Shown here piece after piece: positions 1-8,817 of a DNA stretch of 64,000 nucleotides. The notes below the pieces were generated by a model. The model saw only the letters and a list, made by a program, of their open reading frames with translations. It had not been told where the DNA came from and did no database searches. The position numbers and the translations under genes were made by a program. Positions within the stretch are counted from its first letter, which is position 1, and every line of letters starts with the position of its first letter. Source of the stretch: JALZVT01 sp039029135 (GTDB lineage Bacteria > Pseudomonadota > Gammaproteobacteria > Pseudomonadales > Azotimanducaceae); assembly GCA_039029135.1 (NCBI GenBank), contig JBCCGT010000004.1, positions 186,001-250,000 on the forward strand. Reading direction: 5' to 3'.

Positions 1-1686
1 TCCACGGGCGACTTCTATGTCGCCAACAAGGGCGTTCATCCCGTGGCGAACGGCATGGCCACGGCCGCTGACTGGATGAGCGCCGCGAGCTTCATCTCCA
101 TGGCGGGCTTGATCGCGTTTCTCGGCTACGACGGCTCGGTTTATCTGATGGGCTGGACCGGCGGCTACGTGCTGCTGGCCCTGCTGCTTGCGCCTTATCT
201 GCGCAAGTTCGGCCGCTTCACGGTGCCCGAGTTTGTGGGCGATCGCTATTACTCGCAGGTTGCCAGGCTCGTCGCCGTCATCTGTCTGATCTTCATCTCT
301 TTCACCTATGTGGCGGGGCAGATGCGCGGCGTGGGCATCGTCTTCTCGCGTTTTCTGGACGTCGAGCTGACCCAGGGGCTGATCATCGGCATGGGCGTGG
401 TGTTCTTTTATGCGGTGCTAGGCGGCATGAAGGGCATCACCTACACGCAGGTCGCGCAATACTGCGTGCTGATCTTTGCCTACACCGTGCCCGCCGTCTT
501 CATCGCGCTGCAGGTCACTAATACGCCGCTGCCGCAGCTCAGCTTTGGCAGTTCGGTCGCTGGTGCCGATGCGAGCCTGTTAGCCAAGCTCAACACGGTC
601 GTGACCGATCTGGGTTTTCCGGCCTACACCGACGGCACCAAGTCGACGATCGACGTGTTTTTCATCACGCTGGCGCTGATGGTCGGCACAGCGGGCCTGC
701 CGCACGTGCTGGTGCGGTTCTTCACGGTACCCAGGGTCAGCGACGCGCGCGTGTCTGCCGGCTGGGCGCTCGTCTTCATTGCGATTCTGTACACCACCGC
801 GCCGGCGGTGGGGGCGCTGGCGAGATTCAACCTGACGACGACGATCCAGACGGGTCCGGTGGGGGAGGAGACGGCAAATCTCGCCTATGCCGAGCGCCCC
901 GAGTGGTTCCGGACCTGGGAGCGCACCGGCCTGCTCGAGTTCGAGGATTTGAACGGCGACGGGCGCATTCAGTACTACAACGACGCGAGTCCAGTATTCG
1001 CGCCGCGCGCGCGCGAACTCGGCTGGTCCGGCTCGGAGCTGCGCGTCGATCGCGACATCATCGTGCTCGCCAATCCGGAGATCGCCGCGCTGCCGGACTG
1101 GGTCATCGCGCTCGTCGCCGCGGGCGGTGTGGCCGCGGCGCTGTCGACGGCCGCGGGGCTGCTGCTCGTCATATCGGCTGCCATCTCCCACGATCTGCTG
1201 AAGGGCATGTTCATGCGTAACATTTCCGAGCGTCGGGAGCTTCTGGCCGGCCGCCTCAGCGCGGCGGCGGCGGTGCTGTGCGCGGGCTATCTTGGCTATA
1301 ACCCGCCCGGGTTCGTGGCCCAGGTCGTCGCGTTCGCGTTTGGATTGGCGGCCGCGAGTCTATTTCCTGTGATTCTGCTGGGCGTCTTCTCGAAGCGGGT
1401 CAATCGGGAGGGCGCGATCGCCGGCATGCTGACCGGGCTGATCTTTACGCTCGGCTACATCGTCTATTTCAAGGGCGTGTTTATCGAGCCGCTCGCCGCC
1501 AACGTGGCGGACAACTGGCTCTTCGGCATCTCGCCCGAGGGTATCGGCGGCATCGGCATGCTGCTGAACTTCGCGGTGGCGATCGTCGTCAGCCGGCTAA
1601 CGGCGCCGCCGCCCGCGGAGATCGCGGAACTGGTCGAGGACCTGCGGCTGCCGGAACGCCCGGCGTCGGGCGCGGCGCGCCTTTAG
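1..1686 (+). CDS. Sodium:solute symporter (SSS family, VC_2705-like), 5' end missing
   Basis: The frame is already coding at base 1 (it reads STGDFYVANKG), so the gene starts upstream; about 561 residues are visible. It is an inner-membrane Na+-coupled symporter related to ActP-type organic-acid carriers. STGDFYVA followed by NGMATAADWMSAASF is the first-helices signature of this branch, and many hydrophobic segments follow. A soluble insert at about bases 840-1070 carries an EF-hand-like loop (946-981). From memory, such an insert is typical of the VC_2705 subfamily, whose members often have a small DUF4212 partner gene just upstream; that would lie outside the window. The substrate is unknown. 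A GTG at 43 is an internal codon, not the start. The stop overlaps the convergent DAHP synthase stop by 4 bases. Confidence 0.9.
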   Translation, partial: STGDFYVANKGVHPVANGMATAADWMSAASFISMAGLIAFLGYDGSVYLMGWTGGYVLLALLLAPYLRKFGRFTVPEFVGDRYYSQVARLVAVICLIFISFTYVAGQMRGVGIVFSRFLDVELTQGLIIGMGVVFFYAVLGGMKGITYTQVAQYCVLIFAYTVPAVFIALQVTNTPLPQLSFGSSVAGADASLLAKLNTVVTDLGFPAYTDGTKSTIDVFFITLALMVGTAGLPHVLVRFFTVPRVSDARVSAGWALVFIAILYTTAPAVGALARFNLTTTIQTGPVGEETANLAYAERPEWFRTWERTGLLEFEDLNGDGRIQYYNDASPVFAPRARELGWSGSELRVDRDIIVLANPEIAALPDWVIALVAAGGVAAALSTAAGLLLVISAAISHDLLKGMFMRNISERRELLAGRLSAAAAVLCAGYLGYNPPGFVAQVVAFAFGLAAASLFPVILLGVFSKRVNREGAIAGMLTGLIFTLGYIVYFKGVFIEPLAANVADNWLFGISPEGIGGIGMLLNFAVAIVVSRLTAPPPAEIAELVEDLRLPERPASGAARL

Positions 1687-2747
1687 GCGCTGCGCCGTTT
1701 CTCTACGGCCTGGGCAAGCTGGTCGAGACAGCGTTCGGTGTCGTCCCAGCCAATGCACGCGTCGGTAATGCTCTGACCGTAGGTCAGGCCGGTGCCGTCG
1801 CCGATGCTCTGGTTGCCAGCGACCAGATTGCTCTCGATCATGACGCCGAATACGCGGCGGTCGCCGGAGGCGAGCTGGCCGCTGATGTCTTCGCAAACCA
1901 GCAGCTGATTTTGGTGCTGCTTGCGACTGTTCGCGTGACTCATGTCGATCATGACCTTCTCGCGCAGATCGCGCTTGGCGAGGGTCGCGCAGGTCGATTC
2001 GACCGATTGGGCGTCGTAGTTTGTCGCCTGGCTGCCGCCGCGCAGGATCACGTGACAGTCTTCGTTGCCCGCAGTCTGAAAGATGGCCGAATGGCCGTCT
2101 TTGGTCACGGACAGAAAGATGTGCGTCTTCGAAGCGGAAGAGACGGCGTCGGCCGCGATCTGCACCGAGCCGTCCGTGCTGTTCTTAAACCCGATCGGAC
2201 AGCTCAGACCCGACGCCAACTGACGATGAATCTGGCTCTCGGTTGTGCGCGCGCCGATGGCGCCCCAGCTCACCAGATCGCCGACGTACTGCGGCGTGAT
2301 CGGATCGAGATACTCGGTGCCCGTGCCCAGCCCCAGATCGACGATGTCGCGCAGCAGGCCGCGCGCCTTGCGCAGGCCCAGATTGATGTCATAGGTGTTG
2401 TTGAGGTTGGGGTCGTTTATCAACCCTTTCCAGCCGATGGTGGTCCTGGGCTTCTCGAAGTACACGCGCATGACCACGCATAGCTGGTCTGCGAACGTCG
2501 TCGCCGCCTGACGCAACCGCGCGGCGTACTCCATCGCGGCTTCGGGGTCGTGGATGGAGCAGGGGCCGACGATGGCGAGCAGTCGATCATCGCGATCGGC
2601 GAGCAGGTCCGCGATCTGCTGGCGCGTCGAGTACACGGTCTGCGACGCGGATTCAGAAAGCGGCTGTTCTTCGATGAGCGCGATCGGCGCCACGACCTCT
2701 TCCATGCCGGTGATGCGGACGTCGTCGGTTTGATACTGAATAGCCAT
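1683..2747 (-). CDS. 3-deoxy-7-phosphoheptulonate (DAHP) synthase, class I AroF/G/H type
   Basis: Condenses phosphoenolpyruvate and erythrose 4-phosphate, the first step of the shikimate pathway, in the cytosol. The 354-residue length from the ATG at 2747 (MAIQYQTDD) matches the about 350 residues of the E. coli isozymes. Landmarks are IVGPCSIHDP, the PRTTIGWKGLINDP loop, GFKNSTDG and the late DMSHANS motif. The frame is open 21 codons further upstream, but that extension (VRHSRYLPVP) looks non-coding. I cannot tell which aromatic amino acid inhibits this isozyme. It stands alone, convergent with the symporter and divergent from holD, so its promoter should lie in 2748-2844. Confidence 0.95.
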   Translation of the reverse strand: MAIQYQTDDVRITGMEEVVAPIALIEEQPLSESASQTVYSTRQQIADLLADRDDRLLAIVGPCSIHDPEAAMEYAARLRQAATTFADQLCVVMRVYFEKPRTTIGWKGLINDPNLNNTYDINLGLRKARGLLRDIVDLGLGTGTEYLDPITPQYVGDLVSWGAIGARTTESQIHRQLASGLSCPIGFKNSTDGSVQIAADAVSSASKTHIFLSVTKDGHSAIFQTAGNEDCHVILRGGSQATNYDAQSVESTCATLAKRDLREKVMIDMSHANSRKQHQNQLLVCEDISGQLASGDRRVFGVMIESNLVAGNQSIGDGTGLTYGQSITDACIGWDDTERCLDQLAQAVEKRRSA

Positions 2748-2844
2748 AGGCGTGCCGGTCTGATCCGGGCGTTGATCGGGGACGGGAAGATAGCGGGAAT
2801 GGCGAACCACGGCCAGTGCGCGAGATCAGGGTTACAATCCGGTT

Positions 2845-3681
2845 ATGACGGTCAACGGCTACTTTTCGCTGACGGCGCGCCAACGCTGGGCGCTCGCGGA
2901 ACTGGGAATCGATGCCTGGGTGCGGCGTGAAGTCTTGGACCCTGGCGCGGTGGCGCGGGACGCTAGTCCAGCGGATGACGCGGACCCCGCGACTGCGCCC
3001 GTCGACGAGCTGGCGCAACCAAGGGAGGCCGCGCCGCGGACGGCGCCTACTACTGCGCCGCGGACGGCGCCTACGGCCGCGCTGCGAGCAGCTCTCGGCG
3101 AGAGTGCCGGCGCGGCGCTCGGTGCCGAGGCCGCGGCGCCCGCAGGCTCGCTCTCAAATGCAGATACGACGCCCATCGGCGAGGCCCGCGCGGCGCAGCT
3201 GCCGCCCGCGGACGCCGCCGCGCCGCTCGAACTGCTGTCCTTTGCCGCTGCGGGGGCTGTCATCTTGGTCTCGGCGCACGGGCTGCCCGAGGGGGCCGAA
3301 CGCCTGCTCCGCGACCTGCATGGCGCGCTGGCGCGATTGCGCAGCGCCGACCAGAAGGCGGCGTCGCCCGCGCGCGCGGCGCCGCGCTCGCTGCGCTTTA
3401 GCTGGCCTAATCCGGAACTACCCGAAGTACCGCGCAGCGGCGCGCTGCGCGGCTTTCTCGAGCGTCAGGTCGCGCTTGCGGCCCCGCAGAGCGAGGGCGA
3501 GCTGCCACTGTCCCAGCCCTGGCTGCTGAGCGCGGAGCCGGCGGTGCTGGCAGCGCCGCTCGACGCGCGCACGTTCGAGCTGCCCGAACTCTCGGTGCTG
3601 CTGCGCAGCGGCGAAGCGAAACGCGCTCTCTGGCAGGACCTGTGCGCGGCCGCGCAGTCCGGCACCGACGCGATCGGCTGA
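2845..3681 (+). CDS. holD: Probable DNA polymerase III psi subunit (HolD-like) with Ala/Pro-rich insert
   Basis: Psi binds chi (HolC) and the clamp loader, linking it to SSB. The N-terminus (ARQRWALAELGIDAWVRR, about residues 11-28) resembles the conserved psi peptide that binds the tau/gamma subunit. The next gene is rimI, as in the holD-rimI pair of E. coli. At 278 residues the protein is about twice the usual psi length because residues about 38-135 are a low-complexity Ala/Pro/Thr stretch containing a repeated PRTAPT unit. The C-terminal half (LLSFAAAGAVILVSAHGL onward) looks like the alpha/beta fold that pairs with chi. The stop overlaps the rimI ATG by one base (TGATG). The chi partner, holC, is also in the window. 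Divergence makes this a contextual call. Confidence 0.7.
   Translation: MTVNGYFSLTARQRWALAELGIDAWVRREVLDPGAVARDASPADDADPATAPVDELAQPREAAPRTAPTTAPRTAPTAALRAALGESAGAALGAEAAAPAGSLSNADTTPIGEARAAQLPPADAAAPLELLSFAAAGAVILVSAHGLPEGAERLLRDLHGALARLRSADQKAASPARAAPRSLRFSWPNPELPEVPRSGALRGFLERQVALAAPQSEGELPLSQPWLLSAEPAVLAAPLDARTFELPELSVLLRSGEAKRALWQDLCAAAQSGTDAIG
3031..3074 (+). repeat. Two-copy 20-bp direct repeat inside holD linker
   Basis: The 20 bases at 3031-3050 recur exactly at 3055-3074, a period of 24 bases (8 codons). They encode the repeated PRTAPT segment of the low-complexity linker. It keeps frame, so copy-number change would only alter linker length. Confidence 0.85.
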
Positions 3682-4169
3682 TGCGCATCATCGCCATGCA
3701 GCTGCACCATCTCGGCGCGGTTCTGAGGAACGAGACCCGCTCCTATGCCTATCCCTGGACGGAGGGCACCTTTCGCGACTGTCTCGCCGGTCAGCAGGAG
3801 TGCTGGGTGGCGATCGACAGCGCTGGGCGGGTGATTGGTCATGCCGTAACCATGCACAGCGTTGGCGAGGCGCATCTGCTCAATCTATGCATCTGCCGCG
3901 ATCATCAGGGACAGGGCTTCGGCAGGACGTTTCTGCGTTTTCTGGTCGACGAGGCCACCGCCGCCGAATGCGAGGTCCTGTTCCTGGAGGTGCGGCCGTC
4001 GAACCGCTCTGCCACCGCGCTCTACGAATCGCTCGGATTCCGTGAAATTGGCCTGCGCAAGGACTATTATCCCGCTCCGCTCGGCCGCGAGGACGCGCGT
4101 GTCATGGCGCTGTCTCTCGCCGACGCGCCGCTGGCCGTCGCCGTCCCCCCGCCCGTTGCCCCGCAGTAG
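3681..4169 (+). CDS. rimI: Ribosomal protein bS18-alanine N-acetyltransferase RimI
   Basis: GNAT acetyltransferase that acetylates the N-terminal alanine of ribosomal protein S18. The acetyl-CoA pyrophosphate loop is visible as RDHQGQGFGR, followed by LEVRPSNRSATALYESLGF, the usual RimI beta5-alpha4 region, and KDYYP near the C-terminus. The length from the ATG at 3681 is 162 residues, slightly longer than E. coli RimI because of an Ala/Pro tail (LAVAVPPPVAPQ). I chose 3681 because it overlaps the holD stop by one base (TGATG), implying coupled translation; an internal ATG at 3696 is an alternative. The frame is open further upstream into holD but that part is not family-like. Confidence 0.92.
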   Translation: MRIIAMQLHHLGAVLRNETRSYAYPWTEGTFRDCLAGQQECWVAIDSAGRVIGHAVTMHSVGEAHLLNLCICRDHQGQGFGRTFLRFLVDEATAAECEVLFLEVRPSNRSATALYESLGFREIGLRKDYYPAPLGREDARVMALSLADAPLAVAVPPPVAPQ

Positions 4170-4224
4170 TCCGCCCGCGTTGCTGCCGCAACCGAAGTAA
4201 CACGCACGAGAGAGCACTGATTCC

Positions 4225-5802
4225 GTGGACCGCCTGGAAGCCATTCGACAGCGTCGGACGTTTGCGATCATCTCGCACCCCGACGCCGGCAAGACGACAA
4301 TTACCGAGAAGCTGCTGCTGCACGGCAACGCGATCAAGCTCGCGGGTACCGTCAAGGGGCGCAAGGCCGACCGCATGGCGACCTCGGACTGGATGGCGAT
4401 GGAGCAACAGCGCGGCATCTCGGTGACTACGTCGGTCATGCAGTTTCCCTACGACGATCGGGTCGTGAATCTACTTGATACGCCGGGCCACGAAGACTTC
4501 TCAGAAGACACCTATCGCACCCTGACCGCCGTCGACTCGGCGCTGATGGTGATCGACGGCTCGAAGGGTGTCGAGGATCGCACGATCAAGCTGATGGAGG
4601 TCTGCCGACTGCGCGATACGCCGATTCTGACGTTCATCAACAAGCTCGATCGTGAGATCCGCGACCCGATCGAGGTGCTGGACGAGATCGAGGAGATCCT
4701 GCAGATCCACTGCGCCCCGATGAACTGGCCGATCAGCATGGGTCGCGACTTTCGCGGCGTCGTCGACCTCTATGACGATCGAATCGTGTGCTACCGCCAG
4801 GGGCACGGTCACGAGATGTTCGAATTCGACGTCATCCAAGGGCTGGACTCGCCTGCCGCTCGCGAGTATCTCGGCGATCGGTATGACGAGGTCTGCGATG
4901 AGATCGAACTGGTGCGCGGCGCGAGCCACCGGTTTGACCACGAGGACTATCTTGGCGCGACGCTGACACCCGTCTACTTCGGCACGGCGCTCGGTAACTT
5001 CGGTATTCGCGAAATGCTCGACGGCTTCGTGCGCTACGCGCCGCCACCGGCAACGCGCGACACGAGCGCCGATCCGATCGACCCCGAGGCCGAACGCTTC
5101 TCCGGCTTCGTTTTCAAGATTCAGGCGAACATGGATCCGCGCCATCGCGACCGCATCGCGTTTCTGCGCGTCTGCTCCGGTCACTATCGCCACGGCATGA
5201 AGATGCACCACGTGCGCGCGGGAAAATCGATCAAGGTTTCCGATGCCGTTACTTTCATGGCCGGTGATCGCGTGCAGGCAGAGACAGCTTACCCGGGCGA
5301 CATCATCGGCCTGCACAATCACGGCTCGATACAGATCGGGGATACGTTCACGGAGGGCGCCTCGTTTAGATTCAGCGGCATCCCCAACTTCGCACCGGAG
5401 CTGTTTCGGCGGGTGCGTTCGATGGATCCGCTGAAGGGCAAGCAGCTCGAGAAGGGACTAGTACAGCTCTCGGAGGAGGGCGCGAGCCAGGTGTTTCGGC
5501 CGCTGGCAAACAACGATCTTATCGTCGGCGCCGTCGGCTCGCTGCAGTTCGATCTGGTCGCCTTTCGTCTCGCGGACGAGTATCGCGCGCAGTGCAAGTA
5601 CGAGCCGGTCGCGCTCTACGCGGCGCGCTGGGTGACTTCGAGCGACGACAAGGCGCTGGCCGAGTTTCGGCGCAAGAACGAATCGCATCTTGCGCTCGAT
5701 GGCGGCGGGTATTTGACGTATCTCGCGCCGACGCGTGCCAACCTGCAGCTCGCGCAGGAACGCTTTCCCGACATCAGTTTCTCGGCAACGCGCGAGCACT
5801 AA
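4225..5802 (+). CDS. prfC: Peptide chain release factor 3 (GTPase)
   Basis: Translational GTPase that removes RF1/RF2 from the ribosome after termination. The 525 residues compare with 529 in E. coli. The P-loop is SHPDAGKTT near residue 17, switch II is DTPGHEDF and the guanine-specificity motif is NKLD; the RF3-specific GRKADRMATSDWMAMEQQRGIS segment is intact in parts (GTVKGRKA, EQQRGISVTTSV). GTG at 4225 is the start, giving the expected N-terminus MDRLEAIRQRRTFAIISH. It follows rimI by 55 bases on the same strand and may be read with it. Confidence 0.97.
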   Translation: MDRLEAIRQRRTFAIISHPDAGKTTITEKLLLHGNAIKLAGTVKGRKADRMATSDWMAMEQQRGISVTTSVMQFPYDDRVVNLLDTPGHEDFSEDTYRTLTAVDSALMVIDGSKGVEDRTIKLMEVCRLRDTPILTFINKLDREIRDPIEVLDEIEEILQIHCAPMNWPISMGRDFRGVVDLYDDRIVCYRQGHGHEMFEFDVIQGLDSPAAREYLGDRYDEVCDEIELVRGASHRFDHEDYLGATLTPVYFGTALGNFGIREMLDGFVRYAPPPATRDTSADPIDPEAERFSGFVFKIQANMDPRHRDRIAFLRVCSGHYRHGMKMHHVRAGKSIKVSDAVTFMAGDRVQAETAYPGDIIGLHNHGSIQIGDTFTEGASFRFSGIPNFAPELFRRVRSMDPLKGKQLEKGLVQLSEEGASQVFRPLANNDLIVGAVGSLQFDLVAFRLADEYRAQCKYEPVALYAARWVTSSDDKALAEFRRKNESHLALDGGGYLTYLAPTRANLQLAQERFPDISFSATREH

Positions 5803-5835
5803 TTCGTTCGATTTCGTGCAATTTCCGCAGCCTGT

Positions 5836-5863
5836 TCAATACTTAGTACACCGGCAGTATTGA
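5836..5863. repeat. 8-bp perfect inverted repeat between prfC and the receiver gene
   Basis: TCAATACT at 5836-5843 and AGTATTGA at 5856-5863 are exact inverted copies separated by 12 bases. There is no T-run, so it is not a canonical terminator. Its position 17-45 bases before the receiver-domain start would suit an operator or a leader hairpin. Function is unproven. Confidence 0.5.
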
Positions 5864-5880
5864 CGGAGTTGCGGGAAGCG

Positions 5881-6270
5881 ATGGGCAGAATTCTTGTGGT
5901 CGAAGACGATCCTCAGGTGCGTGACGTCATCATCGCGCTGCTGGAGTCCGCCGATCATGAAGCGTGCGGCGCAGGCGACGGCGCGAGTGCCGTCGCGCTC
6001 GGACGCAGCGGCCAGTTCGACCTCGCGATCATCGATCTCATATTGCCCGAGCAGGACGGCCTGGCGGCGATTCGTGAGCTGCGCCGGAGAGTGCCGCGGC
6101 TGCAGCTAGTCGCCATCTCGGGCGGCGGCCGGGTGGGATTCGATGAATATCTGCAGACCGCCGCGTTCGTGGGCGCCGATGCGACGCTGGCGAAGCCCTT
6201 TCGCCGGGACGAGCTGCTGACGACCGTCGACGCGCTGCTCGACGAAGCGTTGTTCGCCGCGAATTCCTAG
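5881..6270 (+). CDS. Single-domain response regulator (CheY-like receiver)
   Basis: A lone phosphoacceptor receiver domain of 129 residues with no output domain. It has the acidic pair in VVEDD, the phosphorylatable Asp in LAIIDLILPEQDG, a Ser in AISGGG at the usual Thr/Ser position, and the conserved Lys in LAKPFRRDEL. I start it at ATG 5881 (MGRILVVEDD), the normal receiver start; a TTG at 5860 would add only seven atypical residues. No histidine kinase is nearby, so its partner is unknown. It is likely a phosphorelay intermediate or acts by protein-protein contact. Confidence 0.88.
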   Translation: MGRILVVEDDPQVRDVIIALLESADHEACGAGDGASAVALGRSGQFDLAIIDLILPEQDGLAAIRELRRRVPRLQLVAISGGGRVGFDEYLQTAAFVGADATLAKPFRRDELLTTVDALLDEALFAANS

Positions 6271-6296
6271 TTAGTCTCTGAACAAGTGTTGCGCCG

Positions 6297-8249
6297 TCAG
6301 CGAGCGTCGTCCGGCGGCTCGGTTGTCATGTCGGTGTAGGGGTTCTCGGCCTGCAGCATGACGGGCTGCCCGAAGCCCGGCACGGTGACCGAGTCTGGAC
6401 TGAGTCCCAGATCCTCGCCCTCGATCACGCCCTCCCCGAACTGATAGATCGGCGCGACGCCGTCCTGCAGCATGGTCTCGTCGTAGTCTAGCGCCCGCTC
6501 TTGCGTGGCCGCCGCACGGTCGAAGTAGGCGTTCATCGCCGACGTTCCGTAGCGGCGGGTCAGCATCCGGGTCGTCACGTTGGGGGACAGCACGGCCGCG
6601 GTGGCGTTGTTGCCGCCGAAGCCTTTCGAGTTCAGCAGCGCGGCGTGCTGCTCATCGGCGCCGATTTCTCTGTGTTGCAGCGGAAAGTCCAGGTGGCTGC
6701 TGTGCACATCGTCGGCGATGCGCTCCACCGTCGTGATGCCCGGAAACCAGCCGTCGCGCCAGATCCCGATGGTTGCCGCGAGCTGATCGGCGCTCGCGGC
6801 TGCGATGGTGTGGCCCAGGTAAGACTTCACGGCACCCACCAGCCAGCGCTCGATGCCGAACGTCTTGGCGAGCTCGTTCAAGATGTGGGATTCGGTCACG
6901 CGATTCTGCGGAGTCCCGGTGCCGTGCGCCTGTATGCAGGAATGCTCGCGCAGACTCCTTTCGCCCAGTATGGCGCGGACGCAGTCCATCGCCTTCGCGA
7001 CCGTCAGATAGTTGCCAATCCCGGGCCCGGGTATGGACTTCTTGTAGCCGTCGGCGTTGACGAACACGTCCGGTACGGCGGCATGAATCACCGCGCCGAG
7101 CTCGATCGCCAGTTCATCGTCCATGAGCACGAAGTAGTCGGCCGCCTCCGCGAGGGTGAAGCCGAAGTTCTCGGCGAACGGGCGGCAGGCGCGGCGATGG
7201 TTTGGCGCGTCGAGCCCATCCAGCGCCATCATCGCCTCGTCGTCCGCGAGCGCGTTCATCGTCCGATAGCCCTCGATCACGTCGGGCAGGATCGGCGCCT
7301 CTGCGTTGCCGACCATCACGATACGACGGCGTCCGCTGCGAATCTCGTCGACGCCCTGTTTCAGGTTGTACAGGAAGGAAGCACAGGCGCCGATGATGCC
7401 GGCGGTGCCGCCGACGCTGCCGAGCACATAGGCGTTGATGAAATCGGTTGGCATCTCGGGTAGCCCGAGAGCGATCTGCTTGGACGTCACGCGTTTGCCC
7501 GACAGCTCCGCGTGCATCAGTCCGCCGTAGCTGTTGTCGTCCATCTGGCCCATGGCGCTGCCGGAATACACGGCGATCTCGTCGGGGCGCACCACGCTCT
7601 TCAGCGTGGCGAGATCGAAGCCCGTCGAGCGCAGCGCGTCGGATGCGCCGTAGATGGCCAGCTGTAGGCCACGGGGATGGCTGCGGGCAGGGTAGAGCTT
7701 GTCCGGCTGAAAGCCGCTGGGGAGCTGCCCGGCGCTCGTCACCTTGGAACTGCGCAGGTCAGGCAGCAGCGCATCGAGTCCGCCGGTGACCGAGACGCTG
7801 ACGTTGCGGTCGTCGAGGTCGCGCACCTGCCAGTTGTCTGGCAGCCGCTGCGGCAGCGCGCGCTTGCTCAGGGTGAAGGTCAGCGCGTCGGACTGCAGCG
7901 TCGCGCGACGGTGGGTGGTGATGCGGCTGGTATCAAACGACTCGATCGCGCGGACGAGCGTGTGCCGGCGCATGTACTCGCGCTGCGCCGGGTCGCTTGC
8001 GGCGCTCGCCGGTAGGCCCATGAGCTGGGCGAGACTGCGGTAGGTACGCTCTACTTTGGCTTCCGGCAGCGCGTCGATGACGAGACGGCGGTAGGCGTGG
8101 TCGAAGCTGACGCGCCCGGCCGGGTTGATACCCCCATAGCCGACGACGACGGGCAGGCGCGTCTTGCCCCCTCGAGCGTTTGGCTTCGATTGGGCGCGCG
8201 CGCCCGGCGCGGGATCTGTGGTGGAACGGGTTCCGGCGGTCACGAACAC
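6297..8249 (-). CDS. fabY: FabY-type beta-ketoacyl-ACP synthase
   Basis: Large (650-residue) condensing enzyme of the thiolase fold resembling Pseudomonas FabY, which starts fatty acid synthesis by condensing acetyl-CoA with malonyl-ACP. The N-terminus LPVVVGYGGINPAGR and the long insert before the core are FabY-like. Catalytic residues are visible: Cys289 in GACASFLYN, His442 in QAHGTGTP and His480 in KSYLGHTIAAAS. A GTG at 8249 opens the frame; GTG 8243 is an equally weak alternative, and the family-like sequence begins near residue 32. It lies 58 bases downstream of moaB on the same strand and close to the fused carboxylase gene, which may supply malonyl-CoA (inference). Confidence 0.88.
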   Translation of the reverse strand: MFVTAGTRSTTDPAPGARAQSKPNARGGKTRLPVVVGYGGINPAGRVSFDHAYRRLVIDALPEAKVERTYRSLAQLMGLPASAASDPAQREYMRRHTLVRAIESFDTSRITTHRRATLQSDALTFTLSKRALPQRLPDNWQVRDLDDRNVSVSVTGGLDALLPDLRSSKVTSAGQLPSGFQPDKLYPARSHPRGLQLAIYGASDALRSTGFDLATLKSVVRPDEIAVYSGSAMGQMDDNSYGGLMHAELSGKRVTSKQIALGLPEMPTDFINAYVLGSVGGTAGIIGACASFLYNLKQGVDEIRSGRRRIVMVGNAEAPILPDVIEGYRTMNALADDEAMMALDGLDAPNHRRACRPFAENFGFTLAEAADYFVLMDDELAIELGAVIHAAVPDVFVNADGYKKSIPGPGIGNYLTVAKAMDCVRAILGERSLREHSCIQAHGTGTPQNRVTESHILNELAKTFGIERWLVGAVKSYLGHTIAAASADQLAATIGIWRDGWFPGITTVERIADDVHSSHLDFPLQHREIGADEQHAALLNSKGFGGNNATAAVLSPNVTTRMLTRRYGTSAMNAYFDRAAATQERALDYDETMLQDGVAPIYQFGEGVIEGEDLGLSPDSVTVPGFGQPVMLQAENPYTDMTTEPPDDAR

Positions 8250-8307
8250 TCAGCCTCGGCAGTAGGCGGCAACTTGTGTGCGAGTTTAGGTCAGCCGCAG
8301 GCGTGAT

Positions 8308-8817
8308 TCACCTTTCTGCGAAGCGTGGAATCAGTTCGGCGAAATTGCAGGGTCGAAAGTTGATGTCGAGTTGATTTCGCAACAGCCGCTCCCAGCCCGT
8401 GCGGCAGGCGCCCTGCGAGCCTGGCAGGGAAAAAACCAGGGTGCCGTTCGCCAGTCCGGCGCAGGCGCGGCTCTGTATGGTGGAGCTGCCGATCTCCTCA
8501 AAGGACAGCATCCGGAAGGTCTCGCCGAAGCCGTCGATGGTCTTGTCGAAGAGCACCGCCAAGGCCTCCGGCGTGCTGTCGCGACCGGTGAACCCCGTGC
8601 CGCCAGTGGTAATGACGACCTGTACGGCGGGATCGCTGATCCACGCCGAGACAATCGCGCGCAGGCGGTAGATGTCGTCGGGGCAGATCTGTCGGTCTTC
8701 AAGGCGATGGCCGGCCTCCGCGATGGCCGTGGCCAGATAGTCACCCGACCTGTCGTCATCGAGGCTGCGAGTGTCGGATACGGTGAGCAAGGCGCAGCGC
8801 AGGCTGTTCAGATCCAT
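8308..8817 (-). CDS. moaB: Molybdenum cofactor biosynthesis protein MoaB
   Basis: MogA/MoaB-fold protein, a molybdopterin adenylyltransferase or its close homologue in molybdenum cofactor synthesis. The 169-residue length is typical. The MPT-binding motif TTGGTGFTGRD and the LPGSQGACRTGW segment are clear, and the DLNSLRCALLTVSDTRS start fits MoaB. ATG 8817 has no competing start. It is the first gene of a minus-strand pair with fabY; no other moa/moe gene is in the window. Confidence 0.92.
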   Translation of the reverse strand: MDLNSLRCALLTVSDTRSLDDDRSGDYLATAIAEAGHRLEDRQICPDDIYRLRAIVSAWISDPAVQVVITTGGTGFTGRDSTPEALAVLFDKTIDGFGETFRMLSFEEIGSSTIQSRACAGLANGTLVFSLPGSQGACRTGWERLLRNQLDINFRPCNFAELIPRFAER

